Assembly: GCF_036311985.1 (NCBI RefSeq)
Contig: NZ_JAZDCJ010000054.1
DNA from: JAZDCJ01 sp036311985
GTDB taxonomy: Bacteria; Actinomycetota; Actinomycetes; Actinomycetales; Micrococcaceae
Length of the DNA: 39,737 nucleotides
Direction: 5' to 3' (one strand)
Shown here: positions 14,601 to 22,911 of the stretch, in pieces
Position numbering within the stretch: position 1 is the stretch's first letter
How the letters are laid out: every line of letters begins with the position of its first letter
Made by a program: the position numbers and the translations under genes
The notes under the pieces: generated by a model
What the model was told of the DNA's origin: nothing
What the model saw: the letters and a program-made list of their open reading frames with translations, nothing else
The model's database searches: none

Positions 14601-15503
14601 CAGGAAGCCCCGCACCTCGTCGACGAAGGCCCCGTGCGCCTCGAGCTGCGCCCAGTGCCCGCAATCGGGGACCAGGACGAGCCGGGCGCCGGGGATCCGC
14701 GCGGCGGCCCCGGCGGAACCCGACGGCGGGACGAGGGGATCGGCGGCGCCGTGGAAGAACAGCGTGGGAACCGTGATGCGGCCGACCTCGGGCAGCAGGT
14801 TGTTCAGCATCCCGCGCGGGCCGATCGAGGCCTTGTTGTAGGCGCCGTAGGCCATCCCGGATCCGGGCCGCCGGGCCTCGCGCACCATCTCGGCGACGAC
14901 CTCGGCGGGCAGCGTGGACGGATCGTGCACCATGCGCTTGACCGCCGCGCCCACGAAGCGGTTGGCCAGGGCCGCGAGCGGCCTCAGCACCGGATCCGGC
15001 AGGAGCGTCGCGAGCCAGGCGGCGCGCTGCGCGTAGCGGCCCTGGAGGCGTTCGACGAGCCCTCCGGGGGCGACGGCGACGAGCGCCGCGCAGCGCCCGG
15101 GATGCCGCAGCGCGAACTGCAGCGCGACCTCACCGCCCATCGAGACCCCGGCGACGGCCATGCGGCCCAGCCCCAACGCGTCGGCCAGCTCCGCCAGCTG
15201 GTCCGCCATCCCCGCGGCGGTCCCCGTCACGGGGACGTCCTCGGTGTAGCCGCATCCGGCCAGGTCGGCGGCGAACACGGGCCGATCCACGGACAGGGGA
15301 GCGAAGGCCCGGTACCAGGAAATCGCGGCGTTGTCCGGCCCGCCACCGTGGATGAGCAGGAGCGGCGTGCCCGTCCCGGACGCGGTGCTGCGCAGGACGC
15401 GGAACCGTCCGCCCGCGGCCTCGGCGAACTCCTCGACCGCGCCGGGCGGCAGCAGCCGCGCGGCGTCCGGGGACGGGCTGGAAGGACCTCGACGCGGCGC
15501 CAT
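14592..15503 (-). CDS. alpha/beta hydrolase
   Basis: A 303-residue protein of the alpha/beta hydrolase fold. Oxyanion-hole motif LLIHGGGPDNA (about 49-59), nucleophile Ser in GVSMGGEVAL, acid in FFHGAADPLVPP, and catalytic His in VPDCGHWAQLEAH. The GGGPDN form is common in hydrolases of the meta-cleavage product type (BphD/HsaD-like), so a C-C hydrolase is possible but unproven. Start chosen at the ATG before APRRGPSS. It is divergent from the MFS gene at 15576 across about 70 bp. Confidence 0.85.
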   Translation of the reverse strand: MAPRRGPSSPSPDAARLLPPGAVEEFAEAAGGRFRVLRSTASGTGTPLLLIHGGGPDNAAISWYRAFAPLSVDRPVFAADLAGCGYTEDVPVTGTAAGMADQLAELADALGLGRMAVAGVSMGGEVALQFALRHPGRCAALVAVAPGGLVERLQGRYAQRAAWLATLLPDPVLRPLAALANRFVGAAVKRMVHDPSTLPAEVVAEMVREARRPGSGMAYGAYNKASIGPRGMLNNLLPEVGRITVPTLFFHGAADPLVPPSGSAGAAARIPGARLVLVPDCGHWAQLEAHGAFVDEVRGFLAG

Positions 15504-15534
15504 GCTCCGATTCTGCCACCACGGGGCCGCGGAG

Positions 15535-15540
15535 TAGCCT
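15535..15540 (+). promoter_or_regulatory. -10 hexamer TAGCCT for the MFS gene at 15576
   Basis: TAGCCT lies 35 bp upstream of the ATG, with TCCGGGAGGACCC carrying the ribosome binding site. Confidence 0.4.
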
Positions 15541-15575
15541 GAAGGGACCCTTGACGACCCCCTCCGGGAGGACCC

Positions 15576-16874
15576 ATGCCCGCAGCCGGCCGGCCTTCGA
15601 CGCTGTGGCTGTGGTCCCTCGTGGTCGCGGCCTTCTTCTCGCAGACGGCGCTGAACCTGGTCCGGCCCGTGACGACCTACCGGCTCCTGGAGCTCGGCGC
15701 GGACTCCGCGGTGATCGGCCTGGTCACGGCTGCGTACGCGGTGCTGCCGGTCGTCGCGGCGCTGTGGCTCGGCCGGTTGACGGACCGGGTCCCCGGCCTG
15801 CGCCTGCTCGTGGGCGGCGGCGCGGTGATGCTGGGCCTCGGCGCGGCGGGCCTGGCGCTCTCGCCCGGGATCGCCGCGGTCGCCGTCGCGAGCGCGGTCC
15901 TCGGCATGGGCCACCTCGTCTTCACCATCGCCGGGCAGGCGGCGATCGGCCGCTTCTCCCCGAACGGGTCCCTCGACGCCGGCTTCGGCTGGTTCACCGC
16001 GGCCTACGCGGGCGGGCAGATCGTGGGCCCGCTCATCGCCGGCGCCCTCCTCGGAACGCAGGGCGCGGCCGGGCGCTCCGCGGGCATCACCTCGTCCTTC
16101 TGGCTCGGCGCGGTCCTGTCCCTGCTCGTGCTGCCGGCGATCGTGCTGATCGGACGCTCGAGCTGGGCCGGCCTCTCGCCGCGCCGCCGGCCGGGCAGTA
16201 CGACGCCGGGGACCGCCTCCTCCGCGCCCGCCGCCGGGGGCGGAGGTGCTGCGCGCGAGGGCGCGGCGGCGGACGGCGGGGCCGCGGTGCCCCGGCCGAC
16301 CATGTCCGGGATCCTGCACGTTCCCGGCGTTCCGGGGCAGATGTTCGCCTCGCTCGCCCTACTGGCGATGCTCGACATCCTCACCGCGTTCCTGCCGCTC
16401 GTGGGGGAGGAGCACGGGATCTCCCCGGCGTGGGTCGGCGTGCTGCTGGCGGCCCGTGGCATCGGCACGATCCTGTCCCGCGGCTTCCTGCCGTACCTGA
16501 GCCGCCGCTTCGCCCGCCGGACGCTGCTGCGCGCGAGCCTGCTGGGGGCCGGGACCGGCCTCGCGGTGCCGCCGCTGCTGCTCGACGTGCCGTGGCTGAG
16601 CCTGCTGCTGCTCTTCGCCGGCGGCGTGTTCCTGGGGCTGGGCCAGCCCCTCACGATGTCGCTCATCTCGGAGGCGGTGCCGCACGGTTGGCGCGGCACG
16701 GCGCTCGCGGTGCGGCTCATGGGCAACCGGGTCGGACAGGTCGCGATGCCGCTGCTCGCCGGCGCGGCCGCGGCGCCCCTCGGTCCGGCCGGGGCGATCT
16801 GGTTCAGCTGCGCCGTGCTCCTGGTCTCGGGCGTGCAGCAGAGCGCCACGGGGCGTCGCGACGGGCGCGGCTGA
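15576..16874 (+). CDS. MFS transporter
   Basis: A 432-residue protein with about 12 membrane helices. LVTAAYAVLPVVAALWLGRLTDRVPG carries the MFS loop 2-3 motif (GRLTDR). A long Gly/Ala-rich central loop (about residues 200-245) separates the two six-helix halves and holds a near-exact 14-mer copy. RGIGTILSRGFLPYLSRRF is the equivalent loop in the second half. Substrate unknown. It ends 24 bp from the convergent arsC gene. Confidence 0.85.
   Translation: MPAAGRPSTLWLWSLVVAAFFSQTALNLVRPVTTYRLLELGADSAVIGLVTAAYAVLPVVAALWLGRLTDRVPGLRLLVGGGAVMLGLGAAGLALSPGIAAVAVASAVLGMGHLVFTIAGQAAIGRFSPNGSLDAGFGWFTAAYAGGQIVGPLIAGALLGTQGAAGRSAGITSSFWLGAVLSLLVLPAIVLIGRSSWAGLSPRRRPGSTTPGTASSAPAAGGGGAAREGAAADGGAAVPRPTMSGILHVPGVPGQMFASLALLAMLDILTAFLPLVGEEHGISPAWVGVLLAARGIGTILSRGFLPYLSRRFARRTLLRASLLGAGTGLAVPPLLLDVPWLSLLLLFAGGVFLGLGQPLTMSLISEAVPHGWRGTALAVRLMGNRVGQVAMPLLAGAAAAPLGPAGAIWFSCAVLLVSGVQQSATGRRDGRG
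16200..16213 (+). repeat. dispersed 14-mer copy 5 (one mismatch)
   Basis: ACGACGCCGGGGAC in the central loop of the MFS gene, read as TTPG. Confidence 0.6.
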
Positions 16875-16898
16875 GGACGGCCGCCCTGCCCGGACCGC

Positions 16899-17357
16899 TC
16901 AGGCGACGGGCGGGAGAAGCGACGCGATCAGGGCCTCGACGCGTTCCCGGATCTCGTCGCGGATGGGACGGACCGCGTCGATTCCCCGGCCGGCGGGGTC
17001 ATCGAGCTTCCAGTCCTCGTAGCGCTTGCCGGGGAAGTAGGGGCACTCGTCGCCGCACCCCATGGTGATGACGACGTCGGAGGCCTGCACGGCGTCAGTC
17101 GTGAGGACCTTGGGCGTCTCGGCGGAGAGGTCGATCCCGAGCTCGGCCATCGCGGCGACGGCCGCCGGGTTCACGGTCTCGGCCGGTTGGGAACCGGCGG
17201 AGCGGACCTCGATCCGGCCTTGCCCGAGCTCGGTCAGGAAGCCCGCCGCCATCTGGGAGCGGCCGGCATTGTGGACGCAGACGAAGAGCACCGAGGGCCT
17301 GGCCGGACCGGCGGCGTGGTTTCCGGAAGCGGGAGGAACGGGGACGGGGCTGCCCAT
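16899..17357 (-). CDS. arsC: arsenate reductase, LMW-phosphatase family (mycothiol type)
   Basis: A 152-residue enzyme reducing arsenate to arsenite. The phosphate-binding loop CVHNAGRS starts with catalytic Cys27. A second Cys pair lies in TMGCGDECPYFPG, followed by KRYEDWKLDDPAG. The short C-x3-C spacing and this block match actinobacterial mycothiol/mycoredoxin-coupled ArsC as I recall them, and not the thioredoxin-coupled S. aureus type. It follows the ACR3 gene by 3 bp, so it is second in the operon. Confidence 0.9.
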   Translation of the reverse strand: MGSPVPVPPASGNHAAGPARPSVLFVCVHNAGRSQMAAGFLTELGQGRIEVRSAGSQPAETVNPAAVAAMAELGIDLSAETPKVLTTDAVQASDVVITMGCGDECPYFPGKRYEDWKLDDPAGRGIDAVRPIRDEIRERVEALIASLLPPVA

Positions 17358-17360
17358 GGG

Positions 17361-18551
17361 TCAGGCCTTTCGGGTCGTGGTGGTGGCGGGAGCAGGGCGC
17401 GGGGCGGGGGATCCGCCGTCGTGTCCTGTCGTGGGAAAGAAGCGGCGCGACCACAAGGCCGCGTAGACAAGCGCGACGAGGACGGGCACCTCGATGAGGG
17501 GCCCGACGACGCCGGCCAGGGCCTGCCCGCTCGCGGCTCCGAAGGTGGCGATCGAGACGGCGATGGCGAGCTCGAAGTTGTTGCCGGCCGCAGTGAAGGA
17601 CAGCGTCGTGGTCCGGGCGTAGCCCATGCCCAGGCCGCGCCCGATGACCATCGACGCGCCGAAGACCACCACGAAGTAGACCAGCAGCGGCACGGCGATT
17701 CGGGCGACGTCCAACGGCCGGGCGATGACGGCGTCCCCCTGCAGGGCGAAGAGGACGACGATCGTGAAGAGCAGGCCGTACAGCGCCCACGGGCCGATGC
17801 GCGGCAGGAAGCTGGACTCGTACCAGTCCCGCCCCCTGGTCCGCTCGCCGACGGTCCTGCTGAGGTAGCCCGCCGCGAGGGGCACGCCGAGGAAGACGAG
17901 GACGGAGAGCGTGATCGCCCCGACGGAGAACTCGGCGGACGTGGTCGGCAGCCCGAGCCAGTCGGGAAGCGCCTGCAGGTAGAACCAGCCCAGCGCGCCG
18001 AAGGCTGCCACCTGGAACACGGAGTTGACGGCCACGAGCACCGCGGCGGCCTCGCGGTCGCCGCAGGCCAGGTCGTTCCAGATGAGCACCATGGCAATGC
18101 ACCGGGCCAGGCCCACGATGATGAGCCCCGTGCGGTACTCGGGCAGGTCCGGCAGGAACAGCCAGGCCAGGCCGAACATCAACGCCGGGGCCAGCAGCCA
18201 GTTGATGACGAGCGAGGTGGCCATCAGCTTGCGGTCGCCGACGACCCGGCGGGTCTCGTGGAACCGGACCTTGGCCAGGACGGGATACATCATCACGAGC
18301 AGGCCGAGGGCGATCGGCAGCGAGACGCCGGCGAGCTGGACGGACTCGAGCGCCACCCCCAGGCCTGGAACGAGCCGGCCGATGCCCAGCCCCACGGCCA
18401 TCGCGGCCAGGATCCAGGCGGGGAGCCACCGGTCGAGGGTGGCGAGTCCCAGGCGCCGAGGAGCGGAGGACCGAGAGGTGGAAGGGCGTGGGGCAGCTGG
18501 CACGGGGTGCTCCGATGGGTGGGGCAGGCGACGGGACAAGATCGATTCCAT
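17361..18551 (-). CDS. acr3: ACR3-family arsenite efflux permease
   Basis: A 396-residue membrane protein with about 10 helices. It has the ACR3 hallmark residues: Cys151 in GLARCIAMVLIWNDLACG and Glu328 in AAGNNFELAIAV, needed for arsenite extrusion in studied members. The annotated ATG lies inside the ArsR palindrome, so an mRNA from a promoter there would have little or no leader; a GTG at codon 17 is a possible alternative, since the first ~30 residues are not conserved-looking. It is transcribed with arsC and divergent from arsR. Confidence 0.9.
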   Translation of the reverse strand: MESILSRRLPHPSEHPVPAAPRPSTSRSSAPRRLGLATLDRWLPAWILAAMAVGLGIGRLVPGLGVALESVQLAGVSLPIALGLLVMMYPVLAKVRFHETRRVVGDRKLMATSLVINWLLAPALMFGLAWLFLPDLPEYRTGLIIVGLARCIAMVLIWNDLACGDREAAAVLVAVNSVFQVAAFGALGWFYLQALPDWLGLPTTSAEFSVGAITLSVLVFLGVPLAAGYLSRTVGERTRGRDWYESSFLPRIGPWALYGLLFTIVVLFALQGDAVIARPLDVARIAVPLLVYFVVVFGASMVIGRGLGMGYARTTTLSFTAAGNNFELAIAVSIATFGAASGQALAGVVGPLIEVPVLVALVYAALWSRRFFPTTGHDGGSPAPRPAPATTTTRKA

Positions 18552-18568
18552 CGATGATCATCGATGGA
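18547..18568. promoter_or_regulatory. perfect 22-bp palindrome, ArsR operator
   Basis: The palindrome is centred between 18557 and 18558 with half-site TCCATCGATGA. It overlaps the ACR3 start codon and lies 16 bp before the arsR -10 hexamer TATATT (18584-18589). One ArsR dimer here could repress both directions. Confidence 0.75.
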
Positions 18569-18625
18569 TTGAGTATCGTGGACTATATTCATGAGTGTCA
18601 ATGTGAAGCCATTCGAGGAGACGCC

Positions 18626-19087
18626 ATGCCCACGCCTTCGGTGACCGTCCAGCACGAGCGGGGCGCCGGGGATGCTGCGCCGGTACCTGGGACCGTGCCC
18701 GGGTCGGCATCCGTGGCAGCGTCCGCTTCCGGCTCCGCTTCCGATTCCGGCGCGTGCGCCGGGACCGAGTGCTGCGCGCCCTCCGGAGCGCCCGTCCGAC
18801 TGGCCCGGGCGGAGGCCGACCGCCTTGCGGCCCGCTTCAAGGCGCTGGGGGATCCGAACCGCCTGCTGATCCTCTCGATCGTCGCGGCGGCCGACGGGCA
18901 GGAGGCCTGCGTCTGCGACATCACCGAGCCCCTCGACCTGGGGCAGCCCACCGTCTCCCACCACTTGCGGGTCCTGGTCCAGGCAGGCTTCCTGTCCCGC
19001 GAGAAGCGCGGCGTGTGGGCCTACTACTCGCTGGTCCCCGGCTCGCTCGACGCGCTCGCCGGCCCCGAGCTCGGCCTCCGCGGCTAG
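18626..19087 (+). CDS. arsR: arsenic-responsive ArsR repressor
   Basis: A 153-residue winged-helix regulator. An unusual ~43-residue Ala/Ser-rich N-terminal extension precedes ECC (Cys49-Cys50). The HTH region has FKALGDPNRLLILS, then Cys95 and Cys97 in EACVCDI, then QPTVSHHLRVLVQAGF. A Cys pair before the fold plus Cys near helix 3 resembles the As(III) site of C. glutamicum ArsR. ATG at 18626 chosen because GAGGAG stands 5 bp upstream. Its stop is one base from the stop of the convergent ArsR-family gene. Confidence 0.88.
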   Translation: MPTPSVTVQHERGAGDAAPVPGTVPGSASVAASASGSASDSGACAGTECCAPSGAPVRLARAEADRLAARFKALGDPNRLLILSIVAAADGQEACVCDITEPLDLGQPTVSHHLRVLVQAGFLSREKRGVWAYYSLVPGSLDALAGPELGLRG

Positions 19088-19088
19088 C

Positions 19089-19436
19089 TCAACCCCGGTG
19101 GTGGGCCGGGTCCGCGTCCAGGACGTGCTCGGCGTACTGGAGCACGTTGGCCACGAGCAGCGCGACGTGCTCGTCCGGCTGCGTGTAGAAGACGCTCGTG
19201 CCCTCCCGCCGGCTGGCGACGAGCCCGGCGGCCCGCAGTTTGGCCAGGTGCTGGGAGACGGCCGGGGCCGGGCGGTCGAGCTCCCCGCACAGCGCGCCGA
19301 CGGACAGTTCCCGCCCGTCGAGCAGGGCGAGCAGGGCCAGACGCGTCCGGTCGGCGAGGAGCCGCAGGACCTCGACGGACTGCCCGAGTTCGGCATCGCC
19401 CGGCAGGGCCGGGCCGGTCGCCTTGACGTAGCTCAT
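19089..19436 (-). CDS. second ArsR/SmtB-family regulator
   Basis: A 115-residue winged-helix protein. HTH region: LRLLADRTRLALLALL and APAVSQHLAKLRAAGLVASRREGTSVFY. The last helix reads DEHVALLVANVLQYAEHVLD followed by HH, giving Asp, His, Glu and His spacing like the alpha-5 metal site of SmtB/CzrA, with no helix-3 Cys pair. A zinc, nickel or cobalt sensor is plausible; this is inference. It is downstream of the MFS gene with a 4-bp gap, so both are one operon. Confidence 0.85.
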   Translation of the reverse strand: MSYVKATGPALPGDAELGQSVEVLRLLADRTRLALLALLDGRELSVGALCGELDRPAPAVSQHLAKLRAAGLVASRREGTSVFYTQPDEHVALLVANVLQYAEHVLDADPAHHRG

Positions 19437-19440
19437 GGGC

Positions 19441-20892
19441 CTATTCTGCCGTGCCCGCGCCCGCCCGGGGTTCCGGGCGCGGCTGGGGTGCGGTGCCGGC
19501 GTCGCGCTCCTCCTGCCCCAGGGGCGCCGGGGGACGACGCCGGGGCCAGAGCCAGGCTGCGCAGGCGGCGGACGCGCCGGCGAGGCCAGCGAGGAGCCAC
19601 GCCGTGGGGCCGAGCCCCCAGGAGCCGAGCCAGCCGGCCAGCGGATAGGTCAGGAGCCAGCACGCGTGGGAGAGCGAGAACTGAGCCGCGAACGCCGCGG
19701 GCCGCCGGGCCGGTTCGACGTGGCGCCGGATCAGGCGGCCGACGGGCGTCTCCACCGCGGACCAGCCGATTCCGATCGTGAACCACAGCGCGGCGATCCC
19801 GGCCAGGGTCCACGTGTGCGCTCCGGCCTGCGGCGCGGCCGGTGCGGTGGTGGACATGATGGCGGACGCTGATGTGGATGCGGAGGCGGTGGCGGAGCCC
19901 AGCAGGAGGGCCGCGGCCGCGGTCGTTCCGGCCAGCAGGGCCGCGCCGCCGAGCATCGCCTCCCGCTCCCCGATACGCTTGAGCGCCGCCGGCAGGGCGA
20001 GCGCCGCCGCCATGGACCCGGCCCCGTTGGCCGCGAGCAGCCAGGCGACGGCCGCCGCGTCGAGGCCGAGGACGGACCGGGCGATGACCACGGTCTGCAC
20101 GATGACGAGCGCCCCGGCCGCCGCGACGGCGAGGTTCAGGACCAGGATGGGGCGCAGGGCGGGCGTGCCGAGGAAGAGCGCGGTGCCCTCGCGCGCCCTC
20201 GCGCCGAACGGCATCGCGGGCCCGCTACGACGGGAGGAGTCCGGGTCGGCGGTGGCTTCCGGCGTGGCCTGGGCATCGGCTGGGTTGTCCGCGGTGGCGC
20301 CGGCTCCCTCGTTCGCCGCGCGCGGGCGCGGCAGGGAGGCCGAGATCACGAGCAGCGCGGACGCGCCGAAGCCGGCCGCCGTGCCGAAGAAGAGCGTGGG
20401 GGCGGGGATCACGAGCAACAGGGCCGCGGCGAGCATCGGGGACAACACGGCCTCGAGGTCGTAGGCGAGGCGGGAGAGCGAGAGCGCCGCGGTGTAGTCC
20501 TCCTCGTCCGTGAGGACCTCGGGGATGACGGCCTGGAACGTCGGCGTGAACGTCGCCGAGGCCGCCTGGAGGACGAAGACGAGGACGTAGACCTGCCAGA
20601 TCCCGTCGACGAAGGGCAGCGACGCGGCGACGGCCAGGCGGAGGAGGTCGGCCCCGACCATGACCCGGCGCGGCGGGAAGCGGGCGAAAGCCGCCGCGGC
20701 GAGCGGGGCCACGAGCACGTAGGCGGCCATCTTGATCGCCAGCGCCGTGCCGAGGACGCCTCCGGCCCGGGGACCGGCGAGATCGTACGCGAGCAGGGCG
20801 AGGGCCACGGTGGCCAGTCCGGTCCCGGCCAGGGCCAGGACCTGGGCCCCGAAGAGCCGGCGGTACGCGGGGTGGGCGAGGGCGCGGAGCAT
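19441..20892 (-). CDS. MFS efflux transporter linked to an ArsR regulator
   Basis: A 483-residue MFS protein with about 12 helices, starting MLRALAHPAYRRLFGAQVLALAG, the usual start of drug- and metal-efflux MFS proteins of the DHA3-like kind. A long Ala/Thr-rich central loop and a second Ser/Thr/Ala-rich loop are poorly conserved. The C-terminal tail WLWPRRRPPAPLG contains an exact 14-mer copy. It is transcribed ahead of the ArsR/SmtB gene, so its substrate is probably the metal or compound that ArsR senses. Confidence 0.83.
   Translation of the reverse strand: MLRALAHPAYRRLFGAQVLALAGTGLATVALALLAYDLAGPRAGGVLGTALAIKMAAYVLVAPLAAAAFARFPPRRVMVGADLLRLAVAASLPFVDGIWQVYVLVFVLQAASATFTPTFQAVIPEVLTDEEDYTAALSLSRLAYDLEAVLSPMLAAALLLVIPAPTLFFGTAAGFGASALLVISASLPRPRAANEGAGATADNPADAQATPEATADPDSSRRSGPAMPFGARAREGTALFLGTPALRPILVLNLAVAAAGALVIVQTVVIARSVLGLDAAAVAWLLAANGAGSMAAALALPAALKRIGEREAMLGGAALLAGTTAAAALLLGSATASASTSASAIMSTTAPAAPQAGAHTWTLAGIAALWFTIGIGWSAVETPVGRLIRRHVEPARRPAAFAAQFSLSHACWLLTYPLAGWLGSWGLGPTAWLLAGLAGASAACAAWLWPRRRPPAPLGQEERDAGTAPQPRPEPRAGAGTAE
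19534..19547 (+). repeat. dispersed 14-mer copy 6 (exact)
   Basis: Exact copy in the C-terminal tail of the MFS gene on the opposite strand, read as PRRR. Confidence 0.75.
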
Positions 20893-20919
20893 GCGGTCAT
20901 TCTGCCCTTGTATGCATCA

Positions 20920-20927
20920 TTGCGCAA
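20920..20927. promoter_or_regulatory. TTGCGCAA palindrome upstream of MFS-ArsR operon
   Basis: An 8-bp palindrome in the AT-richer 60 bp before the MFS start. It is short, so this is a weak operator candidate for the ArsR/SmtB protein. Confidence 0.3.
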
Positions 20928-20956
20928 CTAATGAAATGCGGAGGTGCGGCGGGCGG

Positions 20957-21610
20957 TCAGCGTCCCGTCAGTCGGCGGGCCCGCTCGAGGGCCGCTGCCA
21001 GGAACGGGCCCGGGTCGGGCGGAAGGCCCTCGTCGAGCCAGCTCGCCGCCGCGAAGTGCATGACGCCGAAGGCCAGCGAGACCGTCATGCGCGCGTCCAG
21101 CGAGCGCTCCCCGGCCACGCGCCCCGGGGAGGGGGCCCCGCCGGGTGCGGCCCCGGCGTCGTCCTCTTCGAGGCGTTCCCGGACCAGCTCGACGACCGTG
21201 CTCTGGGCCTCCTCCATCCGCGCGAACTCCTTGAGCGCGAGCGCGGGATGGGACTCGATGACCCTCCGCCGCTTCCGGAAGAGCTCCGGGGCCGCGCCGC
21301 CCATGCGCGCGAAGGCCTCGGCCAGCGTCGCGAGGAGGTCCTCGAGGGGGTCGCTGCCGCGGCCGGCGACGTAGGCCGCGCGCAGCTCTTGGTCCGGAAG
21401 GGGCGGCTCGATGCCGAGGACCGCCCCTTCCTTGGAGCCGGCGTAGTTGAAGAAGGTGCGCTGCGAGATGTCGGCGACCTCGCAGATCATCTCCACCGTC
21501 ACGTGCTCGTAGCCGTGCTCGAGCGAGAGTTCGACGGCGGCGCGCTCGATCGCCTCGCGCGTCGCCCGCCGCTTGCGCGCCCGCAGCCCCTCTTCATGGG
21601 TGTCCGTCAC
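20957..21610 (-). CDS. TetR-family repressor at end of ABC operon
   Basis: A 217-residue protein. The N-terminal HTH is typical TetR: RATREAIERAAVELSLEHGYEHVTVEMICEVADISQRTFFNYAGSKEGAV. The C-terminal ligand domain contains a low-complexity insertion (EEDDAGAAPGGAPSPG) carrying an exact 14-mer copy. It starts 8 bp after the permease stop, so it is the third gene of the ABC operon and probably its autoregulator through the repeats at 23615-23646. Confidence 0.85.
   Translation of the reverse strand: MTDTHEEGLRARKRRATREAIERAAVELSLEHGYEHVTVEMICEVADISQRTFFNYAGSKEGAVLGIEPPLPDQELRAAYVAGRGSDPLEDLLATLAEAFARMGGAAPELFRKRRRVIESHPALALKEFARMEEAQSTVVELVRERLEEDDAGAAPGGAPSPGRVAGERSLDARMTVSLAFGVMHFAAASWLDEGLPPDPGPFLAAALERARRLTGR
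21149..21162 (-). repeat. dispersed 14-mer copy 7 (exact)
   Basis: Exact copy on the minus strand inside the TetR gene, read as DDAGA. It shares a longer extension (GGACG...GCCGCACCCG) with copy 8. Confidence 0.75.
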
Positions 21611-21618
21611 GGGAGCGC

Positions 21619-22911
21619 CTACTCGTACCGCAGCGCGTCGATCGGGTTCTGGACCGCGGCGCGGCGGGCCGGAAGGGTTCCGGCGATGAACGCGATCAGC
21701 ATGACGACCAGGACGACGACGGCGATCGAGGAGGGCTCGAACAGCATGATCCGCAGGCCCGGAAGCCCCGAGAGGACGGTGTCGGCGAGCGCGTTGCTGA
21801 TCAGGGTGCCCGCGCCGATCGCGACGCCGGCCCCGAGGGCGCTGCCGAGGAAGCCGATGAAGACGGCCTCGAGGCTGAAGAGGCCGAACACCTTGCCGCT
21901 GCCCATGCCCATGGCCTTCATGAGGCCGATCTCGCGGGTCCGCTCCTGGACGCTCATGAGCAGCGTGTTGACGATCCCGAAGCCCGCGGCGACCAGGGCG
22001 ATGACCGCGAAGGCGTTCAGGACGCCGATGATGCCGCTGATGACCGTCTGGAAGGCGCCGATCTGGTCCTCCGTGGTCATCGCCTGGAAGCCGTCGGCTG
22101 CGAGCTCGTCTTTGATCCGGTCGAGCTCGTCGTCGCCGAGGGCCGGGTCGAAGTGGGCGATCGCCCCGACGTATCCGCTCGGGGCGGCCGTGGTGCGCCC
22201 GGAGGACTGGATCTCGTTGAGCGCGTCGATGAGGTGGGTGTTCACGCCGGCGCCGAGGTCCAGGAGGGTGGTGTTCTGCACGCCGGCGACGGTCGCGGTG
22301 AGCGTCTCCTGCTCGCCGAGCGCGTTGCTCGCGCCGAGGACGACCTCGGCGCCGACCGCGTCGGCGGCGTCGGCGAAGCCGAGGGGCTCGACGTAGTCGC
22401 TCGGGAGGAGGATCTCGTGGCGGGCGTCGGTGGACAGGGCCGAGCCGGCGGCCAGGTCGGGGTTCGTCGCCGCGGAGAAGGGGTTGAGCGAGACCTCGAA
22501 CCGGTCGCCGTCCGGCGTTCCGATGAAGTCGGCCGCGACCATCCGGCTCGGCTCGACCCGGTCGATGCCCGCGACGGCGGAGATGGCGTCGATGTCCGCG
22601 TCGCCGAGCAGCTCGCCGAAGCCGGGGGCGCCGCCGGGCAGGCCGCCCGCCGTGGCCTTCTCCGGGTCGTAGGGGGCCGGTCCCGAGTCGGTGGCGCCCT
22701 GCGCCTCCGGGGCGGCGGTGACGTTGAGGACCCCCTCGGCGCCGATGGCCCCGAGCTGGCTGTCGATGTAGCTCGAGATGCCGGCGCCGATGGCGCTCGT
22801 GATGGTCAGGGTGAACGCGCCGATGAAGATCGCCACGACCGTCAGGCCGGTGCGGAGCTTGCTGCGGAAGGAGTTCTGGACGGCGCTCGCGAGCAGGTCC
22901 GGGGCCCTCAT
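21619..22911 (-). CDS. MacB/FtsX-type ABC permease
   Basis: A 430-residue permease. One N-terminal helix (TGLTVVAIFIGAFTLTITSAIGAGI), then a ~230-residue extracellular domain, then three C-terminal helices including LNAFAVIALVAAGFGIVNTLLMSVQERTREIGLMKAMGM, the FtsX signature. It ends ARRAAVQNPIDALRYE, as usual in this family. Such transporters export antibiotics or peptides, or move lipoproteins, by a mechanotransmission cycle with a cytoplasmic ATPase. Its ATG overlaps the ATPase stop by 4 bp (ATGA). Confidence 0.9.
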   Translation of the reverse strand: MRAPDLLASAVQNSFRSKLRTGLTVVAIFIGAFTLTITSAIGAGISSYIDSQLGAIGAEGVLNVTAAPEAQGATDSGPAPYDPEKATAGGLPGGAPGFGELLGDADIDAISAVAGIDRVEPSRMVAADFIGTPDGDRFEVSLNPFSAATNPDLAAGSALSTDARHEILLPSDYVEPLGFADAADAVGAEVVLGASNALGEQETLTATVAGVQNTTLLDLGAGVNTHLIDALNEIQSSGRTTAAPSGYVGAIAHFDPALGDDELDRIKDELAADGFQAMTTEDQIGAFQTVISGIIGVLNAFAVIALVAAGFGIVNTLLMSVQERTREIGLMKAMGMGSGKVFGLFSLEAVFIGFLGSALGAGVAIGAGTLISNALADTVLSGLPGLRIMLFEPSSIAVVVLVVMLIAFIAGTLPARRAAVQNPIDALRYE

